64,000 bases of DNA, from contig NW_020653855.1 in the NCBI RefSeq assembly GCF_003589595.1, forward strand, positions 1,601,438-1,665,437. Reading direction: 5' to 3'. The notes beneath the pieces are model-generated. The model was not told the origin of the DNA. It worked only from the letters and a program-made list of their open reading frames with translations, and ran no database searches. A program made the position numbers and the translations under genes. Shown in pieces: positions 33,901 to 37,611 of the stretch (position 1 is its first letter; the number at the start of each line of letters is the position of its first letter). The DNA is from Hyposmocoma kahamanoa (lineage: Eukaryota > Arthropoda > Insecta > Lepidoptera > Cosmopterigidae).

Positions 33901-35907
33901 CTTGTTTCTTTAATGGTACGTAAATTCAACTTTCCGTCATTCTGCCAACAAAGCAAAGTTTTTGCAGGGAAAATAAAATGTTTTTCGTGTTTTTAGAATA
34001 TAACATCGATAACCCAACAACAAAAATGGTGTTTGTTACATGGTTTTTGTCGGTCGAAGTCCGAAGTTGAACAATTCGAACAATATTCACAGGTACACAA
34101 CAATGACTTCAAACTTATAACTCTCCTCTTTTTGCGGCGTGGATTAAAAACATCAAATTTATAAGAAGAAACACATACATACCTTGCATGAGTTCATCCT
34201 GAAAATAAACAGGAAAACATGTGATTAGATCTGTCTAATTTTTGGGTACTCATTGATCGGTATGAACGCCCTAGTGAAAACCTATGATCTAGCCCTTGAA
34301 CGCCAATAGCGGGTTTTATTCTGACACTCTCTCGCGCGTGATACAGCAATTAGATTGAGCGCGTGTGTAAAGACGTTGGAAGGAAAAAGGTCTCCATTCC
34401 TTGAGAATATATTTTTATGAGTAGCATTAACGCAATAACTAGATACACTTTACACAATGCGGCATGAGTGAGAAAAATACTATAGTAGTATAGAATTTAT
34501 ACATAAAAGTCTAGAATCTAAGAGTTAATAGGGTTAGTACTTTGCACGCGCGCGAGTGTTGTAAAAATTTCATAGCGGTCTTACTAAAACCACCACGAAA
34601 ATTACTACGTAAGTCTTAATTATTGACTCGTTAAATCAGCAGTTTAATCTTCAAATGAAATGTATAAATAATTTTAGTGCACTACATCGACGTACGTACG
34701 AGCCATGGAGCGAGCAATGCTCGGCATTTCTCTACGTGATCGAATCAAAATGAGGAGATCCGTAGAAGAACGAAAGTCACCTACATAGCCCAAAGGATTA
34801 GCAAGTTGAAGAGGCAGTGGGCAGAGCACATAGGTCGTAGAACTGACGGCCGTTGGAGCAGAAAGGTTCTCGAATGGAGATCACAAACCGGAAGGCATTC
34901 AGTGGTACAGCCTTCTACTAGATAGACGGATTACCAGCATGCTGATTTTGATTCAATTTGGAATCGACCCGATCGGGTAGTCTCGAGATCAGACGAGTTT
35001 CTGAGAAGAAGAACCTGATTCCTACTATATCTTTCTAATTTGTGAGTTAAAGCAACTATTGTTCCGATTTGAAATGTCAAAAGTTACCGATCGGCCAGTT
35101 GTGAATCGCAATTACGCGTATTGACTCGGAAAAGACGCAGTTTCCGATCGGGAGAGGCAATCAAAATCAAGCTGCTGGCTTAGAATAATAACGCATAGAA
35201 ACCTAGTCCGCACACGCTAAGTGAGGCAAATTGAAGCGCGCCCAAAGGGCCTACACGTGCGGGCAGGCCTTCAGTGCTCAAGGTCAACTTGCACCGCGAA
35301 CAGCTCAAGAATTTTAGCTAAAAATGACGAAATGTGCGGCAAATGAGTGTAAAAATACGTCAGACAAACATAAAATAGATACTGACATCACATTCCACAA
35401 GGAAGTAACGCGTTTCAACTTGTATTTTTATATAAATATTCACTAAAACCGAAAATTACTACTAAAACTAGCCTACATGAATTTGATTTTTGCCTCACTT
35501 GTGACAGTTCCTTTGATATGAAACTATCATTCTATGCGTTATTATTCTAAGGCTGCTAGTAAGGGCGGCGGGTAACCGATGAATGCACGTCGCGTCCGAT
35601 CGGCTGGCCTGGGAATCTTTGGGGGAGGCCTACGTTCAGCAGTGGACGTCTTCTGACTCATATGATGATGACTACATCGACGTGCCATTGAAGAGCAGAC
35701 CAAAAAATTGCAATGGCAGTTGAGTAGCTCGATGGTTAACCACACTCTAGCTTTTTGCAGAATATCAAACGTACAAAATCCAGCCATTGATACTATCGAC
35801 ACTTAGCTGAGGTGATTTAAAATTAGCAGACTTGGGAGCCAGGTCATTCGTGATTTACTTATATTACATACCTTTTTCTTTTTGCCTTTTTCTTTCTTCG
35901 GCGCCAT
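3965..35907 (-). CDS. DNAI7: axonemal dynein intermediate chain 7-like protein (CASC1 / axonemal 84 kDa), 18 exons, 3' end missing
   Basis: Predicted inner-arm dynein-associated protein of ciliary and sperm axonemes. Exons in order on the minus strand: 35907-35872, 34198-34183, 33675-33559, 29055-29024, 26809-26746, 26266-26157, 21594-21503, 20636-20547, 17479-17346, 15539-15487, 13599-13429, 11712-11638, 11111-10906, 8813-8554, 7691-7556, 5529-5429, 4980-4905, 4050-3965. All 17 junctions keep phase (1,855 nt, about 618 codons). The N-terminal 120 residues are Lys/Glu-rich with several KKKKGKKK-like runs. An Arg/Glu/Ala-rich coiled coil follows (exons 7-10). Next comes the family signature WQQYLRCDGLPDP (exon 11), then LKLNIWVAIKLP (exon 13) and FPAIQVSVTLPKTIE (exon 14), matching the order in CASC1-type proteins as I remember it. 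No stop was found, and family members continue 100 or more residues. Introns are mostly transposon debris. Confidence 0.8.
4080..4900. other. intron, nothing recognised
   Basis: AT-rich intron sequence between exons 17 and 18. No repeat family or coding potential was recognised. Confidence 0.4.
4905..4980 (-). CDS. DNAI7: DNAI7-like exon 17 (provisional)
   Basis: 76 nt encoding KAFQKYLRSCMCRHRGGEVN and MRKY. Acceptor TTTTGATTGCAG and a consensus donor TAG|GTAAGT. It is the only segment found that links exons 16 and 18 in phase. Confidence 0.6.
5130..5285 (-). pseudogene. Jockey-like reverse transcriptase C-terminal fragment
   Basis: The minus strand encodes LQKRAIRSVYRLGSRVSLRE and is about 85 percent like 41745-41880 and 30700-30860. 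It is truncated at both ends and sits inside the intron between exons 16 and 17, in the sense direction of the host gene. Confidence 0.75.
5429..5529 (-). CDS. DNAI7: DNAI7-like exon 16
   Basis: 101 nt encoding FAKWDKEKDELDQLQLAEPP then PLPDPRTHLGVLN. Acceptor TTTTTTTTAG, donor GTGAGC. Confidence 0.75.
5606..5748. repeat. GC-rich MITE, copy 1
   Basis: Begins CTGGCCACACAGAGGCGGCC and ends TTGTGTGGCC, inverted relative to each other. The internal halves ACTCGTACATTACAAA and TTTGTAGTGTACGAGT are also inverted. Related copy at 21067-21170. Confidence 0.6.
5823..6109 (+). repeat. family C retroposon, near full length
   Basis: Runs from GTAGAGCTCCTTGTGGAAGA to CGTCCCGTCACTTG and a short A-tract. 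It is a useful reference copy for the most abundant family in the window. No tRNA head or ORF is seen. The A-tailed end suggests retroposition, but the LINE partner is unknown. Confidence 0.75.
6333..6440 (+). repeat. family P (Penelope-like end), copy 1
   Basis: Contains GTCAACCGTGACC, AAGGGCCCGAAACG and AAACAAATATACGCGAT. A diverged partial copy of the ends seen at 27156-27899. Confidence 0.75.
6655..6958 (+). repeat. repeat family H, copy 1
   Basis: About 300 bp near-identical to 55130-55420 (shared GCATGGTTGCTAACTTGACT ... TAAAACATTCGCTTAAAA). No ORF and no terminal repeats were recognised. Confidence 0.65.
7099..7383 (+). mobile_element. family D hAT-type MITE, copy 1
   Basis: Ends CATTGACTT...AAGTCAATG with inverted repeats of about 30 bp. 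Flanked by ATCTGGCG (7091-7098) and ATCCGGCG (7384-7391), an 8-bp target duplication with one mismatch. Lies in the intron between exons 15 and 16. Confidence 0.85.
7556..7691 (-). CDS. DNAI7: DNAI7-like exon 15
   Basis: 136 nt encoding LFIFNVKELEDVQKLKKEQD, VIRNAFYKGIRERTRELENM and IKVN. Acceptor GTTTTTCAG, donor CC|GTATGT. The longer open frame beyond 7556 is read-through into the intron. Confidence 0.8.
7764..8190. mobile_element. old hAT-type MITE with nested family C fragment
   Basis: Ends TAGGGCATGC and GGTTGCACCCTA. The interior has ACCGATTT/CGGTTATTCGG inverted blocks. The flanking 8-mers GTTATATC and GTTACAAC agree at 6 of 8 bases. A family C fragment (8005-8095, minus) is inserted within it. 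Confidence 0.6.
8554..8813 (-). CDS. DNAI7: DNAI7-like exon 14
   Basis: 260 nt. Encodes ICAEVEDIYFVIAVSSKKV..., FPAIQVSVTLPKTIEGSNLS and FPLLHDLPNRYE. Donor GTATGT. The acceptor is a tandem TAGTAG, so use of the first AG (start 8816) would add one Arg. Confidence 0.8.
8936..9090 (-). repeat. repeat with GAGGCGAAACATG hairpin motif
   Basis: The minus strand reads GCCTCTTAGAGAGGCGAAAC, a short stem followed by GAAAC, then ATGTGTCGGG. This layout resembles hammerhead-bearing retroelement ends, but the CUGAUGA core is not intact. Immediately left of a family C piece (9070-9125, minus). Confidence 0.4.
9225..9960 (+). pseudogene. non-LTR reverse transcriptase C-terminal fragment
   Basis: The plus strand reads SYKPLGFILRATKNFKRPST, LLEYGCVIWSPYYELHSNLI, then KALKIVTFRSG and further C-terminal sequence to about 9800. 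One in-frame TAG follows LIELV at about 9420 and another stop lies near 9694. It is 5'-truncated and antisense to the host gene, in the intron between exons 13 and 14. Confidence 0.8.
10035..10870 (+). repeat. family E repeat, copy 1, interrupted
   Basis: The left part (10040-10103, TTGAATCAATCACTTTCG) and right part (10540-10870, to ATGAACCGTATAAGTACGGG) match 56685-57115. An unrelated insert of about 430 bp (10104-10535) separates them. An open frame in the insert (10142-10342) matches nothing I know. Confidence 0.65.
10906..11111 (-). CDS. DNAI7: DNAI7-like exon 13
   Basis: 206 nt. Encodes IRLQLREQLATAIEFASYFV through YNRTFQALKLNIWVAIKLP and a basic KKKPPDQEPE tail. Acceptor ATATTTCAG. 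The apparent stop just after is the donor CC|GTAAGA. Confidence 0.85.
11401..11427. repeat. (GA)n microsatellite
   Basis: Thirteen GA units in the intron between exons 12 and 13. Confidence 0.9.
11438..11545 (+). repeat. family A, 5' part only
   Basis: AGCGACATCTCT ... TTCTCACAGATGGC matches 47650-47740. The tRNA-like core is missing. Confidence 0.65.
11638..11712 (-). CDS. DNAI7: DNAI7-like exon 12
   Basis: 75 nt encoding MIEMLEVFVANARQYTEQQV and ANYNE. Acceptor TTTATTTTCAG, donor GTAAAC. Helical. Confidence 0.8.
12214..12705 (+). pseudogene. reverse transcriptase C-terminus, one frameshift
   Basis: Encodes ILKEIYVSLVQSVLIYCIPV, WGGAAKTRFLELERAQRNLL and SSLYQLSNLATVRKLYITQ. This frame stops at 12529. 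The same protein continues in the next frame from about 12521 (VNTTFANRQFSKRSAHLYNL) and ends EDLLEQLL at a TAA at 12705. A single frameshift near 12520 explains both. Jockey/CR1-like by its LIYCIPVWGG block. Confidence 0.8.
12725..12956. repeat. (CA)n / (CATA)n compound microsatellite
   Basis: About 230 bp of CACACA, CATACATA and ACTCACTC runs, inside the 3' UTR of the retrotransposon at 12172-13212. Confidence 0.95.
13429..13599 (-). CDS. DNAI7: DNAI7-like exon 11 (family signature)
   Basis: 171 nt, 57 codons. Carries WQQYLRCDGLPDPRVVTQVA, corresponding to the tryptophan-x-x-Tyr-(x)2-CDG-x-PDP block of CASC1/DNAI7. Donor GTAAGT. Confidence 0.85.
13620..15215. other. intron, little recognised
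   Basis: Intron between exons 10 and 11. The open frame 14264-14623 (119 codons) is AT-biased, Lys/Ile-rich and matches nothing. A CG-containing patch at 14600-14690 (GACTGCGACGATACAAACGC) vaguely resembles 61730-61900. Confidence 0.4.
15222..15316 (+). repeat. family B SINE, 3' part
   Basis: TAATTTGTGGCTGTCTATGC through GGTACCCGCGATACAGGG to GTGCGTTATTATTATT. Matches the 3' half of 60147-60360. Confidence 0.8.
15487..15539 (-). CDS. DNAI7: DNAI7-like exon 10
   Basis: 53 nt encoding FEKQKIADDNKKQKEAE after a split Arg codon. Acceptor CTGTTTTAG, donor GTAAGC. Confidence 0.8.
15640..15752 (-). repeat. family B SINE, tRNA-like head
   Basis: The minus strand has the A-box region (TGGCCGAAAGGCTACCATGG) and B box (GGTTCGATTCC). 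The head resembles a Ser/Leu-type tRNA but lacks a good acceptor stem, so it is a SINE and not a tRNA gene. Confidence 0.8.
16026..16420. mobile_element. GC-rich MITE
   Basis: The left end CGGCCGGGGCCGCACTGG is inverted relative to the right end AGTGCGGCCGCGGCC. The subterminal GGCGACAGCGCG and GCGTCGCAGTC also correspond. No target duplication is clear. Open frames inside are compositional. Confidence 0.55.
16430..17340. other. intron with fragments of the 0.9-kb repeat
   Basis: Segments 16575-16650 and 17205-17250 match 925-1075. Otherwise nothing is recognised. The open frame 17067-17267 reads into repeat sequence and is not supported. Confidence 0.4.
17346..17479 (-). CDS. DNAI7: DNAI7-like exon 9
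   Basis: 134 nt encoding QARLAGAKEKRAALARARAE, LMAQDLEEQDIRRDILDK and TCVLFE, a long Ala/Arg/Glu coiled coil. Acceptor TTTCGTTCAG, donor GTAAGA. Confidence 0.85.
18040..18780 (-). pseudogene. non-LTR retrotransposon 3' part
   Basis: The minus strand encodes FYSNSFKVRSIKLWNSLSES then IRCAKSVESFKTLLKAHYLT and ends at TAA (18404-18406), a typical reverse transcriptase C-terminus. A 3' UTR segment at 18118-18170 (AGCAATAAGGCCGCCTGTTG) resembles common Lepidoptera LINE tails. A further piece at 18690-18780 resembles 23795-23880. Sense to the host gene, in the intron between exons 8 and 9. Confidence 0.7.
19054..19758. mobile_element. non-autonomous hAT-type element
   Basis: Ends TAGTGTTGCAAGGAATA and ATTCGTTGCAACTCTA, with AATATTCGG-rich subterminal repeats. 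Flanked by GTGGAAAC (19046-19053) and GTCGAAAC (19759-19766), an 8-bp duplication with one mismatch. A family P fragment (19175-19292, minus) is nested inside. Confidence 0.75.
19175..19292 (-). repeat. family P fragment inside hAT element
   Basis: ATAGGAAATGAAACTATTTT ... GACGTTTCGGGCTCC ... GTCACGGTTGACTGATG. Single (non-palindromic) copy. Confidence 0.8.
20035..20182. mobile_element. family P palindromic insertion with 13-bp TSD
   Basis: Two family P ends face each other with almost no spacer, giving a near-perfect inverted repeat of about 65-bp arms (centre about 20097). Flanked by exact CAAAATGACGATA at 20022-20034 and 20183-20195. Lies just upstream (on the plus strand) of exon 8. Confidence 0.9.
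20200..20540. other. intron, nothing recognised
   Basis: AT-rich, with two CAATTATCAATGAAA-like blocks. No coding signal. Confidence 0.35.
20547..20636 (-). CDS. DNAI7: DNAI7-like exon 8
   Basis: 90 nt encoding KNGLKMSKREREAMMAERM then EALKAEREAE. The acceptor (TAAAAAAG) has a poor pyrimidine tract but is the only one nearby that keeps phase. Donor GTAAGT. Confidence 0.75.
21067..21170. repeat. GC-rich MITE, copy 2
   Basis: Ends AATGCTCTGGCCATACAG and CTGTGTGGCCTGAGCATT are inverted repeats (16 of 18 match). Core CTCGTACATTACAAAAACTC shared with 5606-5748. Confidence 0.7.
21503..21594 (-). CDS. DNAI7: DNAI7-like exon 7
   Basis: 92 nt encoding PKNWKKMNKKEQDKWMAER followed by IEQWRAEVEAE, a charged helix. 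Acceptor TAATACAG, donor GTTAGT. It aligns with exon 8 over about 26 residues, which suggests an internal duplication. Confidence 0.8.
21733..21790 (+). repeat. short Jockey-like RT fragment
   Basis: GCATTGAACACCGAGTCAA then TTCTACAGGATATAC resembles the EHRRKVACLSIFYRIYHG-coding block at 31385-31445. Confidence 0.45.
21852..21861. other. assembly gap (10 N)
   Basis: Run of ten N. The true gap size is unknown. Confidence 1.
22545..22863 (+). pseudogene. non-LTR RT C-terminus with poly-A tail
   Basis: 22595-22740 encodes RTKKFGNSFLCRTIKLWNQL, PAHVFPPLYNIGSFKRSVKK and HLAGPAK ending at TGA. A 3' UTR and an 18-A tail (22845-22863) follow. The same family occurs inverted at 43455-43760. A heavily 5'-truncated insertion into family E. 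Confidence 0.8.
23082..23364 (+). mobile_element. family D hAT-type MITE, copy 2
   Basis: Flanked by exact ATACGATA at 23074-23081 and 23365-23372. The terminal CA/TG of other copies is eroded. Inserted into family E. Confidence 0.85.
23640..23880 (+). pseudogene. non-LTR RT C-terminal fragment
   Basis: One frame gives RQEWNSLPTTVFSNSYNPGI then SKVRLNRHFLGELVPS and a stop near 23787. The 3' UTR piece ACATCCGTAGAACAAAGATC is also found near 18780 (minus). Confidence 0.7.
24240..25110. other. intron, unassigned
   Basis: Open frames at 24288-24533 and 24353-24580 overlap and match no family I know. AATTAAGTA repeats at 24660-24690. Nothing else recognised. Confidence 0.35.
25120..25560 (+). 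pseudogene. RTE-like reverse transcriptase C-terminal fragment
   Basis: Encodes AQRVSKLKWQCAGHIGRRSD, GCWGRKVLECRPRTGRRSVG and WKSLGEGYVQQWTSSG-like sequence, the typical tail of lepidopteran RTE endonuclease-reverse transcriptases. A second fragment of a different (Jockey-like) family abuts it at 25462-25560 ([20 protein letters not shown]). Both are antisense to the host gene. Confidence 0.8.
26157..26266 (-). CDS. DNAI7: DNAI7-like exon 6
   Basis: 110 nt of mixed-charge Lys/Glu repeats (IKEEEPEQPKEEKPTKGKKK, then GKKKEEKEEIPEFEK). Acceptor CTTTTTTAG, donor GTAAAA. Confidence 0.8.
26746..26809 (-). CDS. DNAI7: DNAI7-like exon 5
   Basis: 64 nt encoding ELEEEDVKVVEVQFSEESLP and Ile, then one base. 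Acceptor CATTTTTTCAG, donor GTAAGT. Confidence 0.8.
26853..26902. repeat. 50-bp near-perfect palindrome
   Basis: Arms AGCATTTTCCAATACATAAT and ATTATGTATTGAAAAATGCT differ at one base around a loop near GGTTGTCACC. It lies 44 bp 5' of exon 5 on the minus strand. Confidence 0.85.
27156..27899 (+). mobile_element. non-autonomous Penelope-like element with inverted ends and 11-bp TSD
   Basis: A 744-bp insertion flanked by exact ATACTATTTAA at 27145-27155 and 27900-27910. The left 140 bp (27156-27295) and the right part (27730-27865) are inverted copies of family P. The right copy extends 30 bp further (GTAACAATCGCGAAAACC), so the left one is truncated. Between them is the C-terminus of a GIY-YIG-type protein. 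Inverted, unequal terminal repeats plus a GIY-YIG C-terminus fit the Penelope-like order of retroelements. It lies in the intron between exons 4 and 5. Confidence 0.8.
27305..27500 (+). pseudogene. GIY-YIG endonuclease C-terminal remnant
   Basis: Reads NKPAVCEHVMDKPTHSMKFE, KPQALQKKSVIYP, then after a one-base frameshift near 27404 RMLREAIEIKKHPNFNRD and PPVWDPVFPLMKN. The EH...H.(I/M)KFE and REAIEIxKHPNFNRD blocks are what I know from Penelope-like polyproteins. Catalytic GIY and YIG motifs would lie upstream and are absent. Confidence 0.75.
27911..29020. other. intron, nothing recognised
   Basis: AT-rich intron sequence. Open frame 28721-28924 (minus) is unsupported. Confidence 0.35.
29024..29055 (-). 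CDS. DNAI7: DNAI7-like exon 4 (32 nt)
   Basis: Encodes EPKKKKKKKG (first codon split across the intron). Acceptor GTTGTTCCCAG, donor GTAAGT. Very basic, like exon 1. Confidence 0.75.
29235..29528. mobile_element. family F hAT-type MITE, copy 1 (short form)
   Basis: Ends CATCGAGTATATAACCAG and CTGGTTATATACTCGATG. Exact 8-bp duplication GACACAGT at 29227-29234 and 29529-29536. At 294 bp it is an internally deleted form of the 489-bp copy at 57842-58330. Confidence 0.95.
29817..30673 (+). mobile_element. young GC-rich retroposon with poly-A and 12-bp TSD
   Basis: 857 bp at roughly 65-70 percent G+C in AT-rich surroundings. Flanked by exact ATGCTTATGTAT at 29805-29816 and 30674-30685, and ends in a poly-A run (30665-30673). 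Starts CCCCCCGAAGGGGTTCCCGC. A block around 30010-30060 (AGACGTGTCGGTGTGT...TTGCCGCTCGTCCT) is repeated directly at 30112-30160. Overlapping open frames on both strands (for example 30305-30646) are what high GC produces. I recognise no protein in them. It could be an internally deleted LINE carrying mainly 5' and 3' UTRs, or a SINE. Family unknown. Confidence 0.8.
30686..31320 (+). pseudogene. Jockey-like RT tail and 3' UTR, decayed
   Basis: Parallel to 41711-42350: ATTCTCATGTGGGG, CGTTTAGGTT, then a segment reading MVPRFRLTKVNDFFMANC and YNKIPEHIL-like, and the 3' UTR motif CGTTCTTCTCAGGGAAGTCA. Several frameshifts. Interrupted at its 5' side by the retroposon 29817-30673. Confidence 0.75.
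31365..31465 (+). pseudogene. Jockey-like RT fragment
   Basis: Encodes LHSFEHRRKVACLSIFYRIY and HGGCA, matching 44080-44160. The surrounding open frame 31323-31610 is chimeric. Confidence 0.65.
31690..31800 (+). repeat. degenerate tRNA-like (family A-related) fragment
   Basis: CTTAGCTTATTTGGCAGAGC, GTCTGGCATGG and a B-box-like CGAATCCACC resemble the family A core. Confidence 0.5.
32020..32165 (+). repeat. Jockey-like 3' UTR fragment
   Basis: CTCGTTCTTCTCAGGGAAGT, AACGAGCAGCTTAAAAG and ATGATTATTTGAC match 31225-31340 and 42260-42370. Confidence 0.7.
32590..32715 (+). repeat. family C, 3' half
   Basis: ATCTTTGCGAATTAAAGCTC ... ATGGACAGGCGTGTCGC ... CGTCCCGTCATTTAG. The open frame on the other strand is a shadow. 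Confidence 0.75.
33198..33555 (+). pseudogene. non-LTR RT C-terminal fragment
   Basis: Encodes VEKGMLRWFGHVERMNERRL, TKQIYKASVSRQVGMGRLWR and ILKKGQVNSTLN. This is the R2/RTE-type thumb and C-terminal region common in insects. It ends beside exon 3 and is antisense to the host gene. Confidence 0.8.
33559..33675 (-). CDS. DNAI7: DNAI7-like exon 3
   Basis: 117 nt encoding an acidic segment (EPEPEPVVEEEEQREEIQ, then FTDTSYTSASFEELPELPVV). Acceptor CTTTGCAG, donor GTATTT. Confidence 0.8.
33783..33890 (+). repeat. family P fragment
   Basis: CAGTCAACCGTGGCCATGGG, GGGCTCGAAACGTTGG, AAACACATATGCGCGATTTA. Single-ended copy. Confidence 0.85.
34183..34198 (-). CDS. DNAI7: DNAI7-like exon 2 (16-nt microexon)
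   Basis: Sixteen bases between acceptor TTTATTTTCAG and donor GTATGT, encoding DELMQ plus one base. It is accepted because it fixes the phase between exons 1 and 3. Confidence 0.65.
34934..35559. mobile_element. MITE inserted in the RTE fragment, itself interrupted
   Basis: Ends CCAGCATGCTGATTTTGATT and AATCAAAATCAAGCTGCTAG are inverted repeats, with flanking TA on both sides. Without the nested element it is about 245 bp. Confidence 0.75.
35179..35551. mobile_element. hAT-type MITE nested in another MITE
   Basis: 373 bp. Ends CTTAGAATAATAACGCATAG and CTATGCGTTATTATTCTAAG are exact inverted repeats. Flanks GCTGCTGG (35171-35178) and GCTGCTAG (35552-35559) form an 8-bp duplication with one mismatch. 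Confidence 0.85.
35872..35907 (-). CDS. DNAI7: DNAI7-like exon 1 (start codon)
   Basis: ATG at 35907-35905 in the context CACAAAATGG. Encodes MAPKKEKGKKKK, then donor GTATGT. Phase 0. The lysine-rich start matches the family's basic N-terminus. Confidence 0.75.
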
Positions 35908-36287
35908 TTTGTGAACAAAAATATGTATAGAAGAAAGAAACAAAGATTCAACGAATTTTTAATATCACGGCAATGAGTTTTAAAAAATAAATTTGTTTGT
36001 TTGGAATAGATAAACAAATCGGCAGTTTGTTGACAAAATTTTGACTGATCATCCACGATTAACTATTATTTTTGTCAAAATTTTAAATTGAGAATTTTAC
36101 TAACTTTTTTTAATTAGCGACGCGTTCAGTATTTACGATTATATTTCAATCAACTATTTTTTTTTAAATATACAATCGTAGAGACCAGATGTCCACTGCT
36201 GAACATAGGTCCGCGACCTATAGCGAAAGTAAAAGATGAGCTCGGTCCACATGTATTTATTAGTTTTTTTTATAACATCCAGAATTT

Positions 36288-36396
36288 CAAAAACCTTTCC
36301 CACGCTAGCGTGAAAAAAACGCATTTGCGCGCAGATTTCTAATGAGAAAGAAAGCCTTTCAGAGCTAGTGAGGTGAAAAGAAAATTATTGTTTTTT
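36288..36396 (+). repeat. repeat family J, copy 2
   Basis: Matches 2163-2266 over about 105 bp. A 3' piece of family C (minus, 36405-36450, GTGACGGGCCGAACAAGTTG) follows. Confidence 0.6.
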
Positions 36397-36456
36397 TTTT
36401 ATAATATTAAGTGACGGGCCGAACAAGTTGCAACAGTTGCAGTGCCAGGGTCCAGG

Positions 36457-36495
36457 GCCTATACACATATATATTATATGTATATGTGTATAGGC
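36457..36495. repeat. 39-bp AT-rich palindrome
   Basis: GCCTATACACATATATATT paired with its near-exact reverse complement, ATATGTATATGTGTATAGGC. Confidence 0.8.
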
Positions 36496-36648
36496 ATATT
36501 ACGTGAAGTTGAGTTTTACATGACGATTAATAAGCACGTCCGCTAGTTTCGAGAATTTTGATGGACAGGCGCGCTGCAAATATGCTAATTTTCTTGAAAT
36601 CATTGGTCATTGTAATTTCTTTGAGACTCTACTGAGAACATATTGCAA

Positions 36649-36675
36649 TTATGAGAATAATTGTTATTCTCATAA
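36649..36675. repeat. perfect 12-bp hairpin
   Basis: TTATGAGAATAA - TTG - TTATTCTCATAA, no mismatches. Confidence 0.85.
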
Positions 36676-36767
36676 AATCTAATGCAATGGCTGTTGAATT
36701 TCAATAGAAAGTCAGTGGAAAGGCGTTGATGGCATTCATTCATTAAATTACCACGATGGATGTTGCC

Positions 36768-37582
36768 CATCGAGTATATAATCAGAACTTCTATTTCTGA
36801 TGGCAACTCATCAGGCAAATGGGCCTTATATCACTTTTAAATATCAACTCACGTTTGCGCTGAAATCACAAATTACAAAACTGAAATAGTACAGCGCCAA
36901 CAACTGACCTGTATGTACGTCTCCGTATATTCCAAAAATATTCCGTATTTATTGTAATAAAGATAGATATCTCTAACTATGGGGGCTGTTCCATTCGGTG
37001 GTGCGGGAAAAACAGCACAACATCTAATTACAAAACAAACGGAATCATATTTCATCGGTAATTCAATATGTAATTTAATTAAATTTTTATTGAATTGATA
37101 TTCAAATTATTTTTTTTTTTTTGTGAAATTACTCCACTAGTTTGTTATAATTATTAATACAAAGATCGAACACTCAGAAAAAACACTCAGAAAAATTCCT
37201 TCGATCCGGTCGGATTCGAACCGACGTCTTCTTGCATACCGTGCCAGACGCTATACCAACTAAGCCACGGAACGAACCAACGGACCTCACGAATCCTTCT
37301 ATGTGCTTGCGTCGTGTCTTTGTACTTGGTTTTTCAACGGTTTTTTAGAATTTTTCTGAGTGTTCGATCTTTGTATTAATAATTACAATATGTAATTTTT
37401 CAATTTACTTCCATTTTAGCAACGCTCAAGTTAAACTGGTCGATTTGAAGTGAAACACCCGTCAATTGTTTCGAATTCGGGCTGGCCAATCCGAGCGCAG
37501 TTGTCACAGTAATGATATGGCAGAATAGTTTTCAAACAAATTAAATGACGTTTTGTCTCTATTTCTGGTTATATACTCGATG
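36768..37582. mobile_element. family F MITE, interrupted by a family A element
   Basis: Ends CATCGAGTATATAATCAG and TTCTGGTTATATACTCGATG. Flanks ATGTTGCC (36760-36767) and ATCTTGCC (37583-37590), 7 of 8 matching. The family A element 37077-37385 sits inside. Sequence without it is about 490 bp, the family's full length. Confidence 0.9.
37077..37385 (-). mobile_element. family A tRNA-core element with inverted flanks and 13-bp TSD
   Basis: Flanked by exact CAATATGTAATTT (37064-37076, 37386-37398). On the minus strand the centre has A box GTGGCTTAGTTGG, CGTCT/AGACG stem and B box GGTTCGAATCC. Both sides carry inverted copies of AATTATTAATACAAAGATCG followed by AACACTCAGAAAAA. Confidence 0.85.
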
Positions 37583-37611
37583 ATCTTGCCTCACTAATCT
37601 GCCGTCCACTA

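Larger units (their letters stand above)
34695..35675 (+). pseudogene. RTE-like RT fragment split by two nested MITEs
   Basis: Left part 34695-34930 (ERAMLGISLRDRIK, ISKLKRQWAEHIGRRT-like). Right part 35562-35675 (RAAGNR-like, WESLGEAYVQQWTSS). Removing 34934-35559 restores the order seen in 25120-25455. Confidence 0.8.
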
